A stretch of DNA of 58,082 bases from Bacteroidales bacterium. Lineage in GTDB: Bacteria; Bacteroidota; Bacteroidia; Bacteroidales; Lentimicrobiaceae. The notes beneath the pieces are model-generated. The model saw only the letters and a list, made by a program, of their open reading frames with translations. It did not search any database and was not told where the DNA came from. How positions within the stretch are numbered: the stretch's first letter is position 1; each line of letters starts with the position of its first letter. Below, one piece after another: positions 50,061 to 58,082 of this stretch. The stretch lies in the NCBI GenBank assembly GCA_024636955.1, contig JAGXGB010000076.1, positions 1 through 58,082 on the forward strand, given 5' to 3'. A program made the translations under genes and the position numbers.

Positions 50061-50384
50061 ATGAAAACTTATCTACTCATTACAGTTTTTGCATGTCTTC
50101 TTTCATCATGTAACCGGTCAAACGTTTCAAGCGATGAAAACAGCACATCAAATTCTCCTGTTGCTGTTGAAAATATCATGACACTCGAATTAAGTGTATC
50201 CGGCATGACCTGCGAGGGCTGCGAAAACACTGTTGAATCAACACTTTCAGATATTGATGGAGTGGTATCTGCTGAAGCAAGTCACACCAAAGCAATTACC
50301 AATGTTACTTACGATTCCACCAAAGTAACCCGGGAGGCACTTGCCATGGCGATCAATAAACTTGGATATAAAGTGGAAGAATAA
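50061..50384 (+). CDS. HMA-domain lipoprotein (heavy-metal binding)
   Basis: 107 residues from the ATG at 50061; the frame opens at 50013 without an obvious start signal. Lipobox LLSSC with Cys17. The C-terminal 70 residues are a heavy-metal-associated domain with an intact GMTCEGC motif and the TYDSTKVTREALAMAINKLGYKV end, as in copper chaperones. Being a lipoprotein, it would bind copper (or zinc) at the periplasmic or outer-membrane face. Copper handling is relevant to the SCO and oxidase genes 7 kb upstream, but there is no direct linkage. Confidence 0.85.
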   Translation: MKTYLLITVFACLLSSCNRSNVSSDENSTSNSPVAVENIMTLELSVSGMTCEGCENTVESTLSDIDGVVSAEASHTKAITNVTYDSTKVTREALAMAINKLGYKVEE

Positions 50385-50628
50385 CAGTTTTTCTGTTCTA
50401 TCTGACGGTTTTTTATCAGCCCTTTTGTTAGTCATAGTCGAAAGAGTCAATCCTTCCATTTTTCGACTAAAATGCTGCAATATAATCTAACTTATTGATA
50501 TGCTGCTAATTGATTAGTTTCTGGGCTGTTACAGTGTTAAGCGTTGTTCACAATTCAAGCTTGCATTATTAAACATTGTAAATTCCTTTTAAATTATTAA
50601 CACTATCTTTTCTATCCCCATATCTTGC

Positions 50629-50636
50629 TATATTTG
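50629..50636 (+). promoter_or_regulatory. TATATTTG minus-7 box for the cyd operon
   Basis: An exact TAnnTTTG match 25 bases before the DUF4492 ATG at 50662. A TTT stretch, but no TTG, is at minus-33. Confidence 0.45.
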
Positions 50637-50661
50637 GTGAGCACTAAGTATCATAATTAAT

Positions 50662-50877
50662 ATGGGCATCCTCAAAAAGATTTTCAGGTTTTATTATGAG
50701 GGTTTTAAAAGCATGACAATCGGCAAAACGCTATGGGCTATTATCATTATCAAGCTCTTTATCATGTTTGCAATCCTGAAACTATTTTTCTTTCCCAATT
50801 TCCTGAAAACAAATTTCAGCAGCGATGAAGAACGTAGCAATTACGTAATTGAGCGACTAACCACACCAAAAAAATAG
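50662..50877 (+). CDS. DUF4492 small membrane protein of the cyd operon
   Basis: 71 residues: a basic amphipathic start (MGILKKIFRFYYEGFKSMTIGKTLW) that carries the DUF4492 signature FYYEGFxxMTxGKxLW, one membrane helix (AIIIIKLFIMFAILKLFFF) and a short soluble tail. DUF4492 genes sit directly before cydA in Bacteroidota and some Campylobacterota, implying a role in assembly or stability of the bd oxidase. It is 3 bases before cydA, so coupled translation is likely. The biochemical role is unknown. Confidence 0.88.
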   Translation: MGILKKIFRFYYEGFKSMTIGKTLWAIIIIKLFIMFAILKLFFFPNFLKTNFSSDEERSNYVIERLTTPKK

Positions 50878-50880
50878 AAT

Positions 50881-52497
50881 ATGATAGATTCATTTGACTA
50901 TTCATTGATCGACTGGTCGCGCGGACAGTTTGCGCTTACAGCCATGTATCATTGGATTTTTGTCCCCCTGACTCTGGGACTAGGCTTCATTATTGCGATA
51001 ATGGAAACCATTTATGTAAGAACAGGTGATCCTGAATGGAAACGAATCACCAAGTTCTGGATGACCATCTTTGGTATTAATTTCGCTATAGGTGTTGCTA
51101 CTGGCATAATCCTCGAATTTGAATTTGGCACTAACTGGTCAAATTACTCCTGGTTTGTTGGCGATATATTTGGCGCTCCGCTTGCTATTGAAGGTATCAT
51201 GGCATTCTTCCTTGAGTCAACTTTCATTGCCATTATGTTCTTCGGCTGGACTAAGGTAAGTAAGAAAATGCACCTGTTCTCAACTTGGCTTGTTGCATTC
51301 GGCGCCAGCCTTTCTGCTTTATGGATTCTTGTTGCAAATGCGTGGATGCAAATGCCTGTTGGAATGAAATTCAATCCTGACACAGCAAGGAATGAAATGG
51401 TGGATTTCTGGGAAGTACTCTTCTCCCCCATGGCAATCAGTAAGTTTACGCATACCATTTCATCTTCATACACAATGGCAGCTATTGTTGTTATTGGCAT
51501 TAGTGCCTGGTTTCTTCTCAAAAAACGCCACCTCGTATTTGCAAAAAGAAGTATTGTGATAGCAGCAGTATTCGGGCTTGTTACCTCACTTTTCACAATA
51601 CTTACCGGTGATTACAGTGCTAAGGTAATTGCCAAGAACCAGCCAATGAAATTTGCTGCATTTGAGGGGCTTAATGTTGGACAACGCGGTGCACCGCTCG
51701 TTGCAATTGGTATAGTTTCAACCACGCCTGAAGATCCCGAGAACGAGAACATAAAAGACTTTGCCTTCAAAATAGAGATTCCTAACTTCCTGTCGTACAT
51801 GGCTTTCTCTGATTTCAACGCCTTTATTCCCGGAATTAAGGACCTTATGGAAGGCAATGCAGAGCATGGTATTATGTCGGCAGCTGAGAAAATAGCGCGA
51901 GGCAAACTTGCCATTGATGCTTTGGCAGAATATAAATTAGCTAAAGAACAAGGCAATGATGTTAAACTAACTGAAGCCAGGGAAATACTTGATAAGAACT
52001 TTGAATACTTCGGTTACGGCTATTTTATCGACAATCCAAATAAACTGGTTCCAAGCATGCCTGTAACATTCTACAGTTTCCATATCATGGTTGCATTAGG
52101 CATGTGGTTTACAATGTTCTTCGGCATAGTGTTGCTGCTGGTTTATAAGAGTAAGATCACCGGATCAAAGTTCTGGCTGGTGGTATCTATAATAAATGTT
52201 CCTTTGGCCTATATTGCATCACAATCAGGATGGGTAACTGCTGAAATGGGAAGGCAACCCTGGGTAATACAGGATTTGATGCCTACTATGACGGCAGTGT
52301 CAAAACTTGATGCTAACGCAGTTATTACCACTTTTATACTATTCGCAATAATATTCACATCACTATTGATAGCTGAGCTAAGCATTATGTTCAGAACCAT
52401 CAAAACAGGACCTAAGCCATTAACAGAGGGGAAAGTACCTCCAACGGAAGAACACATTGAAGGAACTGCAGAAAATGATAAATTCATTAACCAATAA
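50881..52497 (+). CDS. cydA: Cytochrome bd quinol oxidase subunit I
   Basis: 538 residues, nine membrane helices. The key residues are visible: heme ligand His24 in AMYHWIFVPLTLG, the conserved glutamates in LAIEGIMAFFLEST (proton path to heme d), the Q-loop (about 250-395) with an acidic/lysine-rich segment, and the conserved GRQPW motif in TAEMGRQPWVIQDLM. The length is like the long Q-loop type. The enzyme oxidises quinol and reduces oxygen with high affinity without pumping protons, and helps survive low oxygen, nitric oxide or peroxide. It is 3 bases after the DUF4492 gene and 14 bases before cydB. Confidence 0.96.
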   Translation: MIDSFDYSLIDWSRGQFALTAMYHWIFVPLTLGLGFIIAIMETIYVRTGDPEWKRITKFWMTIFGINFAIGVATGIILEFEFGTNWSNYSWFVGDIFGAPLAIEGIMAFFLESTFIAIMFFGWTKVSKKMHLFSTWLVAFGASLSALWILVANAWMQMPVGMKFNPDTARNEMVDFWEVLFSPMAISKFTHTISSSYTMAAIVVIGISAWFLLKKRHLVFAKRSIVIAAVFGLVTSLFTILTGDYSAKVIAKNQPMKFAAFEGLNVGQRGAPLVAIGIVSTTPEDPENENIKDFAFKIEIPNFLSYMAFSDFNAFIPGIKDLMEGNAEHGIMSAAEKIARGKLAIDALAEYKLAKEQGNDVKLTEAREILDKNFEYFGYGYFIDNPNKLVPSMPVTFYSFHIMVALGMWFTMFFGIVLLLVYKSKITGSKFWLVVSIINVPLAYIASQSGWVTAEMGRQPWVIQDLMPTMTAVSKLDANAVITTFILFAIIFTSLLIAELSIMFRTIKTGPKPLTEGKVPPTEEHIEGTAENDKFINQ

Positions 52498-52511
52498 GGA
52501 GGAACTAAACC

Positions 52512-53669
52512 ATGTTTGAAACTTTATCACTTTTAGCACTTCAGCAGTATTGGTGGATCATTATCTCAATCCTTGCCAGTGCACTGGTATTTCTGATGTT
52601 TGTACAGGGCGGACAAACCCTGTTATACACATTAGGTAAAACTGAAGATGATCGCAGCCTGATCGTTAATACCCTCGGACACAAATGGGAGCTTACTTTC
52701 ACTACCCTGGTCACTTTTGGTGGCGCCTTCTTTGCCTCCTTCCCTTTATTCTATTCCACCAGTTTTGGTGGTGCTTACTGGGTGTGGATGGCAATATTGT
52801 TTGCTTTTATAATTCAGGCGGTATCGTATGAATACCGTAAAAAACCATCCAATGTATTTGGTAAAAGAACATTTGAAACCATGCTGTTCATTAATGGAGC
52901 ACTGGGAACTATACTTATTGGTACTGCCGTTGGCACTTTCTTTAATGGTAGCTTGTTCTCTGTTGAAAAAGGAAACATTAGCGTGATCTATGATTCAGCT
53001 ATTTCACGATGGGAAACACCTTTTCATGGTCTTGAAGCTGTATTAAACTGGCATAATGTAGCTCTCGGATTGTCAGTATTCTTTCTGGCACGTGTACTTG
53101 GCATACTGTATATTGTTAATAGCGTAAAGAGTCCCACTATTTTTGAAAGAGCACTTAAGCAGATGTGGTATAATGGCGTTCCTTTTCTGGTTTTCTTCCT
53201 TTCATTTATAGGTGGGTTACTCATCAAAGATGGCTTTGCCGTTAATCCTGAAACTGGTATAGTAAGCATGGAACCATACAAATACCTGCATAACTTTATT
53301 GAAATGCCGGTTGTTGCCATAATCTTTCTTGCTGGTGTAGTGCTTGTGCTTACAGGTATGATACGCTTCATGTTTCTCAGAAATAACAAAGGCATATGGT
53401 TTGCCGGAGCAGGTACAATGCTTACTGTTTTTGCTCTTTTCCTTGTTGCAGGATTCAACAACACAGCTTACTATCCTTCAACCTTCAACATCCAGAATTC
53501 CCTGACCATTACCAACAGTTCTTCAAGTCATTACACACTAACTGCAATGAGTTATGTATCATTGTTTGTGCCGGTGGTTATTGCATATATCTATTGGGTA
53601 TGGAAGTCGCTTAACAAAAAGCAAATGGCTATTGAAGACTTAAATGAAGAAAACACGCATGTTTACTAA
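52512..53669 (+). CDS. cydB: Cytochrome bd quinol oxidase subunit II
   Basis: 385 residues, eight membrane helices. Typical features: an N-terminal YWWIIISILASALVFLMFVQGGQTLLYTLG, the segment FGGAFFASFPLFYSTSFGGAYWVWMAILFAFIIQAVSYEYRKKP and the central ETPFHGLEAVLNWHNVALGLSVFFLARVLG. These match CydB, which supports the heme-carrying subunit I and lines the oxygen channel. An RBS AAGGAGGAA is well placed before the ATG at 52512. A 47-residue membrane protein gene follows after 11 bases. Confidence 0.95.
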   Translation: MFETLSLLALQQYWWIIISILASALVFLMFVQGGQTLLYTLGKTEDDRSLIVNTLGHKWELTFTTLVTFGGAFFASFPLFYSTSFGGAYWVWMAILFAFIIQAVSYEYRKKPSNVFGKRTFETMLFINGALGTILIGTAVGTFFNGSLFSVEKGNISVIYDSAISRWETPFHGLEAVLNWHNVALGLSVFFLARVLGILYIVNSVKSPTIFERALKQMWYNGVPFLVFFLSFIGGLLIKDGFAVNPETGIVSMEPYKYLHNFIEMPVVAIIFLAGVVLVLTGMIRFMFLRNNKGIWFAGAGTMLTVFALFLVAGFNNTAYYPSTFNIQNSLTITNSSSSHYTLTAMSYVSLFVPVVIAYIYWVWKSLNKKQMAIEDLNEENTHVY

Positions 53670-53680
53670 TCATAAAACTG

Positions 53681-53824
53681 ATGATCATGTACTTAGATAA
53701 AATATTATGGCTTTTAGCCTGGCCGGCAATGATAGCCCTGTCATATTATTTGAGCTTATTCTTCATAAACAGGCTTGACAACCAGATCAGGAAAGACCCT
53801 GAAGGAGAAGACATCAGGCCTTGA
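53681..53824 (+). CDS. 47-residue single-helix membrane protein after cydB (candidate bd-oxidase small subunit)
   Basis: The ATG at 53681 opens a 47-residue frame (a second ATG at 53687 gives 45). A single membrane helix LLAWPAMIALSYYLSLFFI is followed by a short charged tail NRLDNQIRKDPEGEDIRP. It begins 11 bases after the cydB stop in the same direction. Bacterial bd oxidases use one or two small single-helix subunits (CydX, CydH/Y, CydS) encoded next to cydAB; the size, the N-out helix and the charged tail fit this class, though the sequence does not match CydX (WYFAWILG). This is an inference from position and form, not from sequence match. Confidence 0.6.
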   Translation: MIMYLDKILWLLAWPAMIALSYYLSLFFINRLDNQIRKDPEGEDIRP

Positions 53825-53841
53825 GTTCCAGGGCAAAAGTA

Positions 53842-53882
53842 CACCATTATACGCTTGGTATAAGCGTAAATACATAGTGGTG
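53842..53882 (+). other. Nested inverted repeat after the cyd operon
   Basis: CACCA (53842-53846) pairs with TGGTG (53878-53882); inside, TACGCTT (53850-53856) pairs with AAGCGTA (53862-53868) around a 5-base loop. It could be an RNA hairpin at the end of the cyd transcript. There is no T-run directly after it. Confidence 0.4.
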
Positions 53883-53914
53883 CATGAACATTGAGAAGCA
53901 GCACAAAACCATAC

Positions 53915-53949
53915 AGAAAAGGAGAAACGGGTTACATTTATCCTTTTCT
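53915..53949 (+). terminator. Inverted repeat with T-rich tail, possible cyd terminator
   Basis: AGAAAAGGA (53915-53923) pairs with TCCTTTTCT (53941-53949), loop 17 bases, followed by TTCTTTTATCTTATT. The long loop makes this a weak terminator candidate. Confidence 0.4.
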
Positions 53950-53993
53950 TTCTTTTATCTTATTGTAACTACTAAAGTTATGATTAAAAAAAT

Positions 53994-54001
53994 TATTTTT
54001 G
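53994..54001 (+). promoter_or_regulatory. TATTTTTG minus-7 box for the large T9SS protein gene
   Basis: An exact TAnnTTTG match 32 bases before the ATG at 54034; no TTG at the minus-33 spacing. Confidence 0.45.
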
Positions 54002-54033
54002 TAACTTAGAAATCAAAACTATAACCTAACACA

Positions 54034-57000
54034 ATGAGAAACTTTACAAGATTAGCCTTGTTCTTTGCATTATTTATCACCATTAACAGTGCACAGGGTC
54101 AGGCAGTAAACCAGGACTACAAAACTTATCCCTATTGGATTGATATGATGCAGGACCCTGATGCTAACTTCTATGAAACGCAAAAAGCATTCTATGATTA
54201 TTGGGAAGGCCGCGAAGTAGAAAAAGGAAGCGGATATAAATTATTCAAGAGATGGGAATACTGGATGGGTTTAAGGGTTTCGCCCGATGGTACCAAGCCA
54301 TCACCATACCGCGAAATGTCGGCCCTTCAATCCCAAAAACTTAAAAACAGTCAAAATACTACTGCAGGTAACTGGATGTCATTGGGGCCTGTTACTGTTC
54401 CTTCAGGATACAATGGTTACAGGGGACTCGGCAGGGTAAATGCCATTGGCTTCCATCCTACCGATGCTAATAAGATATATGTTGGTTCACCAGCCGGCGG
54501 ATTGTGGTTTACACATGATGGTGGTGCTACATGGCAAAGTTATACCGATAACATGCCTACACTCGGTGTATCAGCAGTTATAGTAGACCATGTTAATCCT
54601 GATGTAATATACATAGGCACTGGTGACCGTGATGCAGGCGATGCTCCCGGAAACGGTGTGTGGAAGAGCTTTGATGGTGGAATGACATTTCAACCGGTAA
54701 ATTTAGGAATGGAGCAAAGCACAGTAAGCCGCCTCATTATGCATCCAACAAATAACAATCTTTTAATTGCTGCAACCGGTGGCGGTATTTACCGTAGTGA
54801 AAACGGTGGAACTACCTGGACCAGAACCATTGTTGGCAACTTTAAAGATGTAGTGCTGAAGCCGGGTGATCCAAATACAGTTTATGCAGCTTCATCTGGA
54901 AATTTCTACAGGTCAGTTGACAATGCTTTGACCTTTACACAGGTATCAAATGGCATTCCCGGTGGTTACCGTGGTGCTATTGCTGTTACTCCTGCTGATC
55001 CTACAGTTGTTTATTTCTTTATTACCAACAGTGAATCTTTCAAAGGCCTTTACCGCTCAAATGATAGTGGTTTATCATTCACAGTTCAATCAACTTCACC
55101 AAATATCATGAGTTGGGGCTGCACTGGTGGTTCAGGCGGACAAGCATGGTACGACCTTGACATGGCTGCTGACCCTACCAATGCAAATACTATTTATGGT
55201 GGTGGCGTTAACTGCTTTAAATCATCCAACGGCGGACAAACATGGGTTATTAACTCACATTGGTGGGGTGACTGCGGTGTACCTTCAGTTCACGCCGATC
55301 TTCACGTTTTGGAATACAACCCTATCAACAACCGACTTTATGCAGGTAATGATGGTGGTATATACTGGACTGCCAATGGTGGTTCATCATGGACTGAAAT
55401 CAGTAATGGTCTTATAATTAGCCAGGCCTACAAAATAGGACAAAGTGCAACCTTTAAGGATTATGTCATTAACGGATATCAGGACAACGGTACTTCAAGC
55501 TACACAGGCACAGAATGGGTAAGTGTAGGTGGTGGTGATGGAATGGAATGCGCTTATGACCCAACCAATGAATCTTATAGTTATTCAACGGTGTATTATG
55601 GAAGTATATACAGGAACATCAACCATCAGGGAGATGGCCAGATAGCAGGACAAGGTGTTAATGGAATCACTGAAAGCGGTGCATGGGTAACTCCTTTTCT
55701 AATTGACCATTTTGATGGCAACACAATGTTTGTTGGATATGATAACATTTGGAGAAGCACCAACATAAAAGCTTCTAATCCTAATAGTGTTCAGTTTGTG
55801 AAGATCTCAACTATGAACATGAATGATTTTCACCAGATGAAGCAATCTTACGCTAACACCAACATACTTTATGCCTCCAGCACAAATAAGTTATTCCGCA
55901 CTGACAACGCAAAGGCAACCAATGTTGAGTGGGCAACTCTCTCAGGATCGCTGCCTTCAGGTAATACCATTACTTCAATTGAAACAAGTCCTGTAGATGA
56001 AAACATTGTTTATATTGTTCAGCAGAACAGAGTATTCAGATCAGCTGACAGGGGTGTATCATGGACTGAAATAACCAACAACCTGCCTGATGTGCAGATG
56101 AATACTATAGTATACTATCGTAACAGTCCTGAAGGTTTATACCTTGGAACTGATATAGGCGTTTTCTACCGCGATCAGTTTAATCCTGAGTGGATATCAT
56201 ACTCTGATGGATTTCCTGCTGCAGGAAGGGTTACAGAGCTTGAAATTTATTACGATGAAGCCGGACCTCAGTATGACGTTATGCGCGCTGCTACTTATGG
56301 CCGCGGGTTATGGGAAACACCAATGCATTATACCAACCCTTCAGCTGACTTTTTGGCTGATCAGGTGGACTTTCCTATAGGATGCCCAATTAACTTTAAA
56401 GATCTATCAGTAGGTATTCCTTTCGAATGGGAATGGCAGTTTGAAGGCGGCACTCCTGCCACTTCAACTGATCAAAACCCTCAGGGTATTACTTACTCAC
56501 AGGCCGGAAGTTTCGATGTGACTCTCATCGTTTCAAATCCAGCGGGTACTGATACAATTACAAAAGAAGCATACATCAATCCAAGTGCGACACTATTACC
56601 GGTTGCCGCTTTCACATCAACCCTGCATGCATTCTGCTCAGGCGATTCAGCAACTGTTTACTTCTCTGACAACAGCGATTTCTGTCCAATATCATGGCAA
56701 TGGGCACTTGATCCATCAACTGTTGAGTATCTTGAAGGAACAAATGCACAGTCACAAAATCCGGTTGTCTTGTTCACAGGTGATAACAGTTATACCGTTT
56801 CACTCACCGCCACAAACGTTAACGGAAGTAATACTTCTACCATAGTTGATTATGTAGTGGTTGGTGGTATGGCACTGCCTTTCACAGAAAACTGGGAAAA
56901 CGGTGAACTGCAACCCAGAGGCTGGGAAGTAGTTAACCCCGATGGCAATGTAACATGGGATCTGTTCAGTTTCACAACTGATTCAACCCCTAACAATGCC

Positions 57001-57690
57001 ATAAGGATGAACTTCTATAATTATAATGTGGCTCCGGGTCGTCGCGACCAGCTTATATCGCCACCAATGAACCTTGATGGCTTCAATACTGCATACCTGG
57101 GCTTTGAGCACTCATATATAAGGCGTTACGCCCAAATTACCGACTCGCTTCTAATCTACATCTCTACTGACTGCGGCGCTACATGGACCAAAGTAACAGA
57201 GTTTGGTGAAGATGGAACCGGTATCTTTGAAACTTACCCTGTATCAATTGTTGAGATCACTCCTGGTGCTGATGATTGGTGTAGCATGCCTGAGCAGCCG
57301 GTTTGTAACATTGTTGACCTCTCACAATGGGTAGGAAACAACAATGTAAAAATCATGTTTGAAACTGTGCATCGTCGTGGTAACAACTTGTTTATCGACA
57401 ATATCTTTGTATCACCTACCATTGGTGTTATTAATACCGACCTACCTGCACTTAGCGGCTTGAGCATTTATCCGAATCCGGGGAACAGTCATTTCAGGTT
57501 AAACTCTGAAGAACAACTAAGAAATCCTGAGATTCAGATTCTATCAACAAGCGGCAAAGTTGTTCATAGCCAGAAATTGACATCAGGCACAGAATGGGCA
57601 GTTAATACAGGCAAACTACCTTCAGGCTTCTATATCTTCAGGGTCATCAGTGTTGATGGTACCTGGGATGAGAAACTCATTATAAGGTAA
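54034..57690 (+). CDS. Large secreted beta-propeller/PKD protein with T9SS sorting domain
   Basis: 1218 residues. A signal peptide ends near SAQGQ. Residues about 110-760 contain Vps10/BNR propeller blades (GGLWFTHDGGATWQSY, NGVWKSFDGGMTFQPV, GGIYRSENGGTTWTR, NCFKSSNGGQTWV, RVFRSADRGVSWTE). At about 775-860 a PKD domain (GCPINFKDLSVGIPFEWEWQFEG) is followed by a second PKD-like unit (to about 945) and a jelly-roll region (about 950-1130, LPFTENWENGELQPRGWEV, of the choice-of-anchor J type). The last 75 residues are a T9SS sorting domain (SIYPNPGNSHFRL to KLIIR). It is probably a surface adhesin or binding protein; no enzyme site is identifiable. It resembles the protein at 8212 but is larger. 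Confidence 0.85.
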   Translation: MRNFTRLALFFALFITINSAQGQAVNQDYKTYPYWIDMMQDPDANFYETQKAFYDYWEGREVEKGSGYKLFKRWEYWMGLRVSPDGTKPSPYREMSALQSQKLKNSQNTTAGNWMSLGPVTVPSGYNGYRGLGRVNAIGFHPTDANKIYVGSPAGGLWFTHDGGATWQSYTDNMPTLGVSAVIVDHVNPDVIYIGTGDRDAGDAPGNGVWKSFDGGMTFQPVNLGMEQSTVSRLIMHPTNNNLLIAATGGGIYRSENGGTTWTRTIVGNFKDVVLKPGDPNTVYAASSGNFYRSVDNALTFTQVSNGIPGGYRGAIAVTPADPTVVYFFITNSESFKGLYRSNDSGLSFTVQSTSPNIMSWGCTGGSGGQAWYDLDMAADPTNANTIYGGGVNCFKSSNGGQTWVINSHWWGDCGVPSVHADLHVLEYNPINNRLYAGNDGGIYWTANGGSSWTEISNGLIISQAYKIGQSATFKDYVINGYQDNGTSSYTGTEWVSVGGGDGMECAYDPTNESYSYSTVYYGSIYRNINHQGDGQIAGQGVNGITESGAWVTPFLIDHFDGNTMFVGYDNIWRSTNIKASNPNSVQFVKISTMNMNDFHQMKQSYANTNILYASSTNKLFRTDNAKATNVEWATLSGSLPSGNTITSIETSPVDENIVYIVQQNRVFRSADRGVSWTEITNNLPDVQMNTIVYYRNSPEGLYLGTDIGVFYRDQFNPEWISYSDGFPAAGRVTELEIYYDEAGPQYDVMRAATYGRGLWETPMHYTNPSADFLADQVDFPIGCPINFKDLSVGIPFEWEWQFEGGTPATSTDQNPQGITYSQAGSFDVTLIVSNPAGTDTITKEAYINPSATLLPVAAFTSTLHAFCSGDSATVYFSDNSDFCPISWQWALDPSTVEYLEGTNAQSQNPVVLFTGDNSYTVSLTATNVNGSNTSTIVDYVVVGGMALPFTENWENGELQPRGWEVVNPDGNVTWDLFSFTTDSTPNNAIRMNFYNYNVAPGRRDQLISPPMNLDGFNTAYLGFEHSYIRRYAQITDSLLIYISTDCGATWTKVTEFGEDGTGIFETYPVSIVEITPGADDWCSMPEQPVCNIVDLSQWVGNNNVKIMFETVHRRGNNLFIDNIFVSPTIGVINTDLPALSGLSIYPNPGNSHFRLNSEEQLRNPEIQILSTSGKVVHSQKLTSGTEWAVNTGKLPSGFYIFRVISVDGTWDEKLIIR

Positions 57691-57709
57691 TAGCAATGCT
57701 ATTTAAGAT

Positions 57710-57739
57710 AAGGCCGGCTTTTACCGGCCTTTTTTTTAT
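57710..57739 (+). terminator. Terminator after the large T9SS gene
   Basis: A perfect 8-bp stem AAGGCCGG / CCGGCCTT with a 6-base loop, followed by eight or nine T (TTTTTTTT then ATTTTT). Confidence 0.93.
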
Positions 57740-57838
57740 TTTTGTATTGAATAATCTGGTAAACATTGGCATTATAATAAAAACACACATTAATATCAAT
57801 CACTGGCATTAATAGCAATCACATAACCAATAGTCCCA

Positions 57839-58082
57839 ATGCATCTCTTTTATTACGAACAATCCAGCTTATTGAACCTCTTCAATTCAGGTTCACATTA
57901 TATTTCCCTTTCGGGCGATGAAGCAGCGCATTTGAAAGTATTAAGGATGAAGCCCGGCGATAAGCTACTTATTACCGATGGATTGGGAAATCTGGCTAGT
58001 GCAGTTGTTGAAGAATCGGGGGCTAAAACAAATACACTCAGCATCACAGAAGTAAAAACCTCTGTACATCCCAATCATTACA
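57839..58082 (+). CDS. rsmE: RsmE, 16S rRNA m3U1498 methyltransferase (N-terminal part; cut by window edge)
   Basis: 81 codons from the ATG at 57839 run to the right edge. The N-terminal region MHLFYYEQSSLL, then ISLSGDEAAHLKVLRMKPGDKLLITDGLGN, is the RsmE PUA-like domain: MxLFY start, EAxHLxxVLRMKxGD and TDGxGN. RsmE methylates N3 of U1498 of 16S rRNA in the assembled 30S subunit with a SPOUT-fold C-terminal domain that lies outside the window. The strong terminator at 57710-57739 separates it from the T9SS gene. No promoter box is evident in the 100 bases between. Confidence 0.92.
   Translation, partial: MHLFYYEQSSLLNLFNSGSHYISLSGDEAAHLKVLRMKPGDKLLITDGLGNLASAVVEESGAKTNTLSITEVKTSVHPNHY

Overview
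The window is a low-GC stretch of a Bacteroidota (Bacteroidetes) chromosome. This rests on several things seen directly: secreted proteins with C-terminal type IX secretion (T9SS) sorting domains, a complete Bat (aerotolerance) operon, an alternative complex III (Act) operon, DUF4492 in front of cydAB, DUF3078 and OmpP1/FadL envelope proteins, and repeated TAnnTTTG minus-7 promoter boxes typical of the Bacteroidota housekeeping sigma factor. Order or genus cannot be fixed. hydE at the left edge (an anaerobic [FeFe]-hydrogenase maturase) together with two kinds of terminal oxidase suggests a facultative or microaerobic lifestyle.

Layout. 1-12.4 kb: partial hydE, an M23/LysM peptidase, an SGNH lipoprotein/FadL pair, ung, a 42-residue lipoprotein, a putative outer-membrane protein, two T9SS-exported proteins (FN3 repeats; beta-propeller) and a papain-like C1 peptidase. 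12.4-20.8 kb: MoxR ATPase, DUF58 protein, a membrane protein and BatA-B-C-D-E. 20.9-24 kb: a double TonB-domain protein, DUF3078, MscL, YaaA. 24-33.8 kb: a signalling and stress island with an AraC-type regulator, a single-domain response regulator, two related PAS histidine kinases at its two ends, and between them YciF-type ferritin-like protein, YtxH, holin-fold and other tiny stress-type proteins, YihY and CsbD. 33.9 kb: tRNA-Ser(CGA). 34.3-47.6 kb: one long respiratory operon, actABCDEF, SCO, an A2-type caa3 oxidase (subunits I, III, IV, II-cytochrome c fusion) and ctaB. 47.7-53.8 kb: a secreted unknown, a K+/H+ antiporter, an HMA-domain lipoprotein, then DUF4492-cydA-cydB followed by a 47-residue membrane protein. 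54-57.7 kb: a 1218-residue T9SS-exported beta-propeller/PKD protein. The right edge holds the start of rsmE.

How it works together. The Act complex would oxidise menaquinol and pass electrons through its own hemes to the cytochrome c domain of the caa3 oxidase; SCO loads the CuA site and CtaB starts heme A synthesis, so the operon encodes nearly the whole high-oxygen branch. cydAB gives the high-affinity branch. Bat, YciF, CsbD and YtxH genes fit envelope and oxidative stress defence.

Most unusual points. Two genes in the stress island, an SDR oxidoreductase and a Nei/Fpg-type DNA glycosylase, are both reduced to their N-terminus joined out of frame to their C-terminus. A 10-bp element AATAATGTAA occurs in dyads at both ends of the island. 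A small membrane protein after cydB is a candidate bd-oxidase subunit. Short tandem duplications repeatedly sit at gene ends and terminators.
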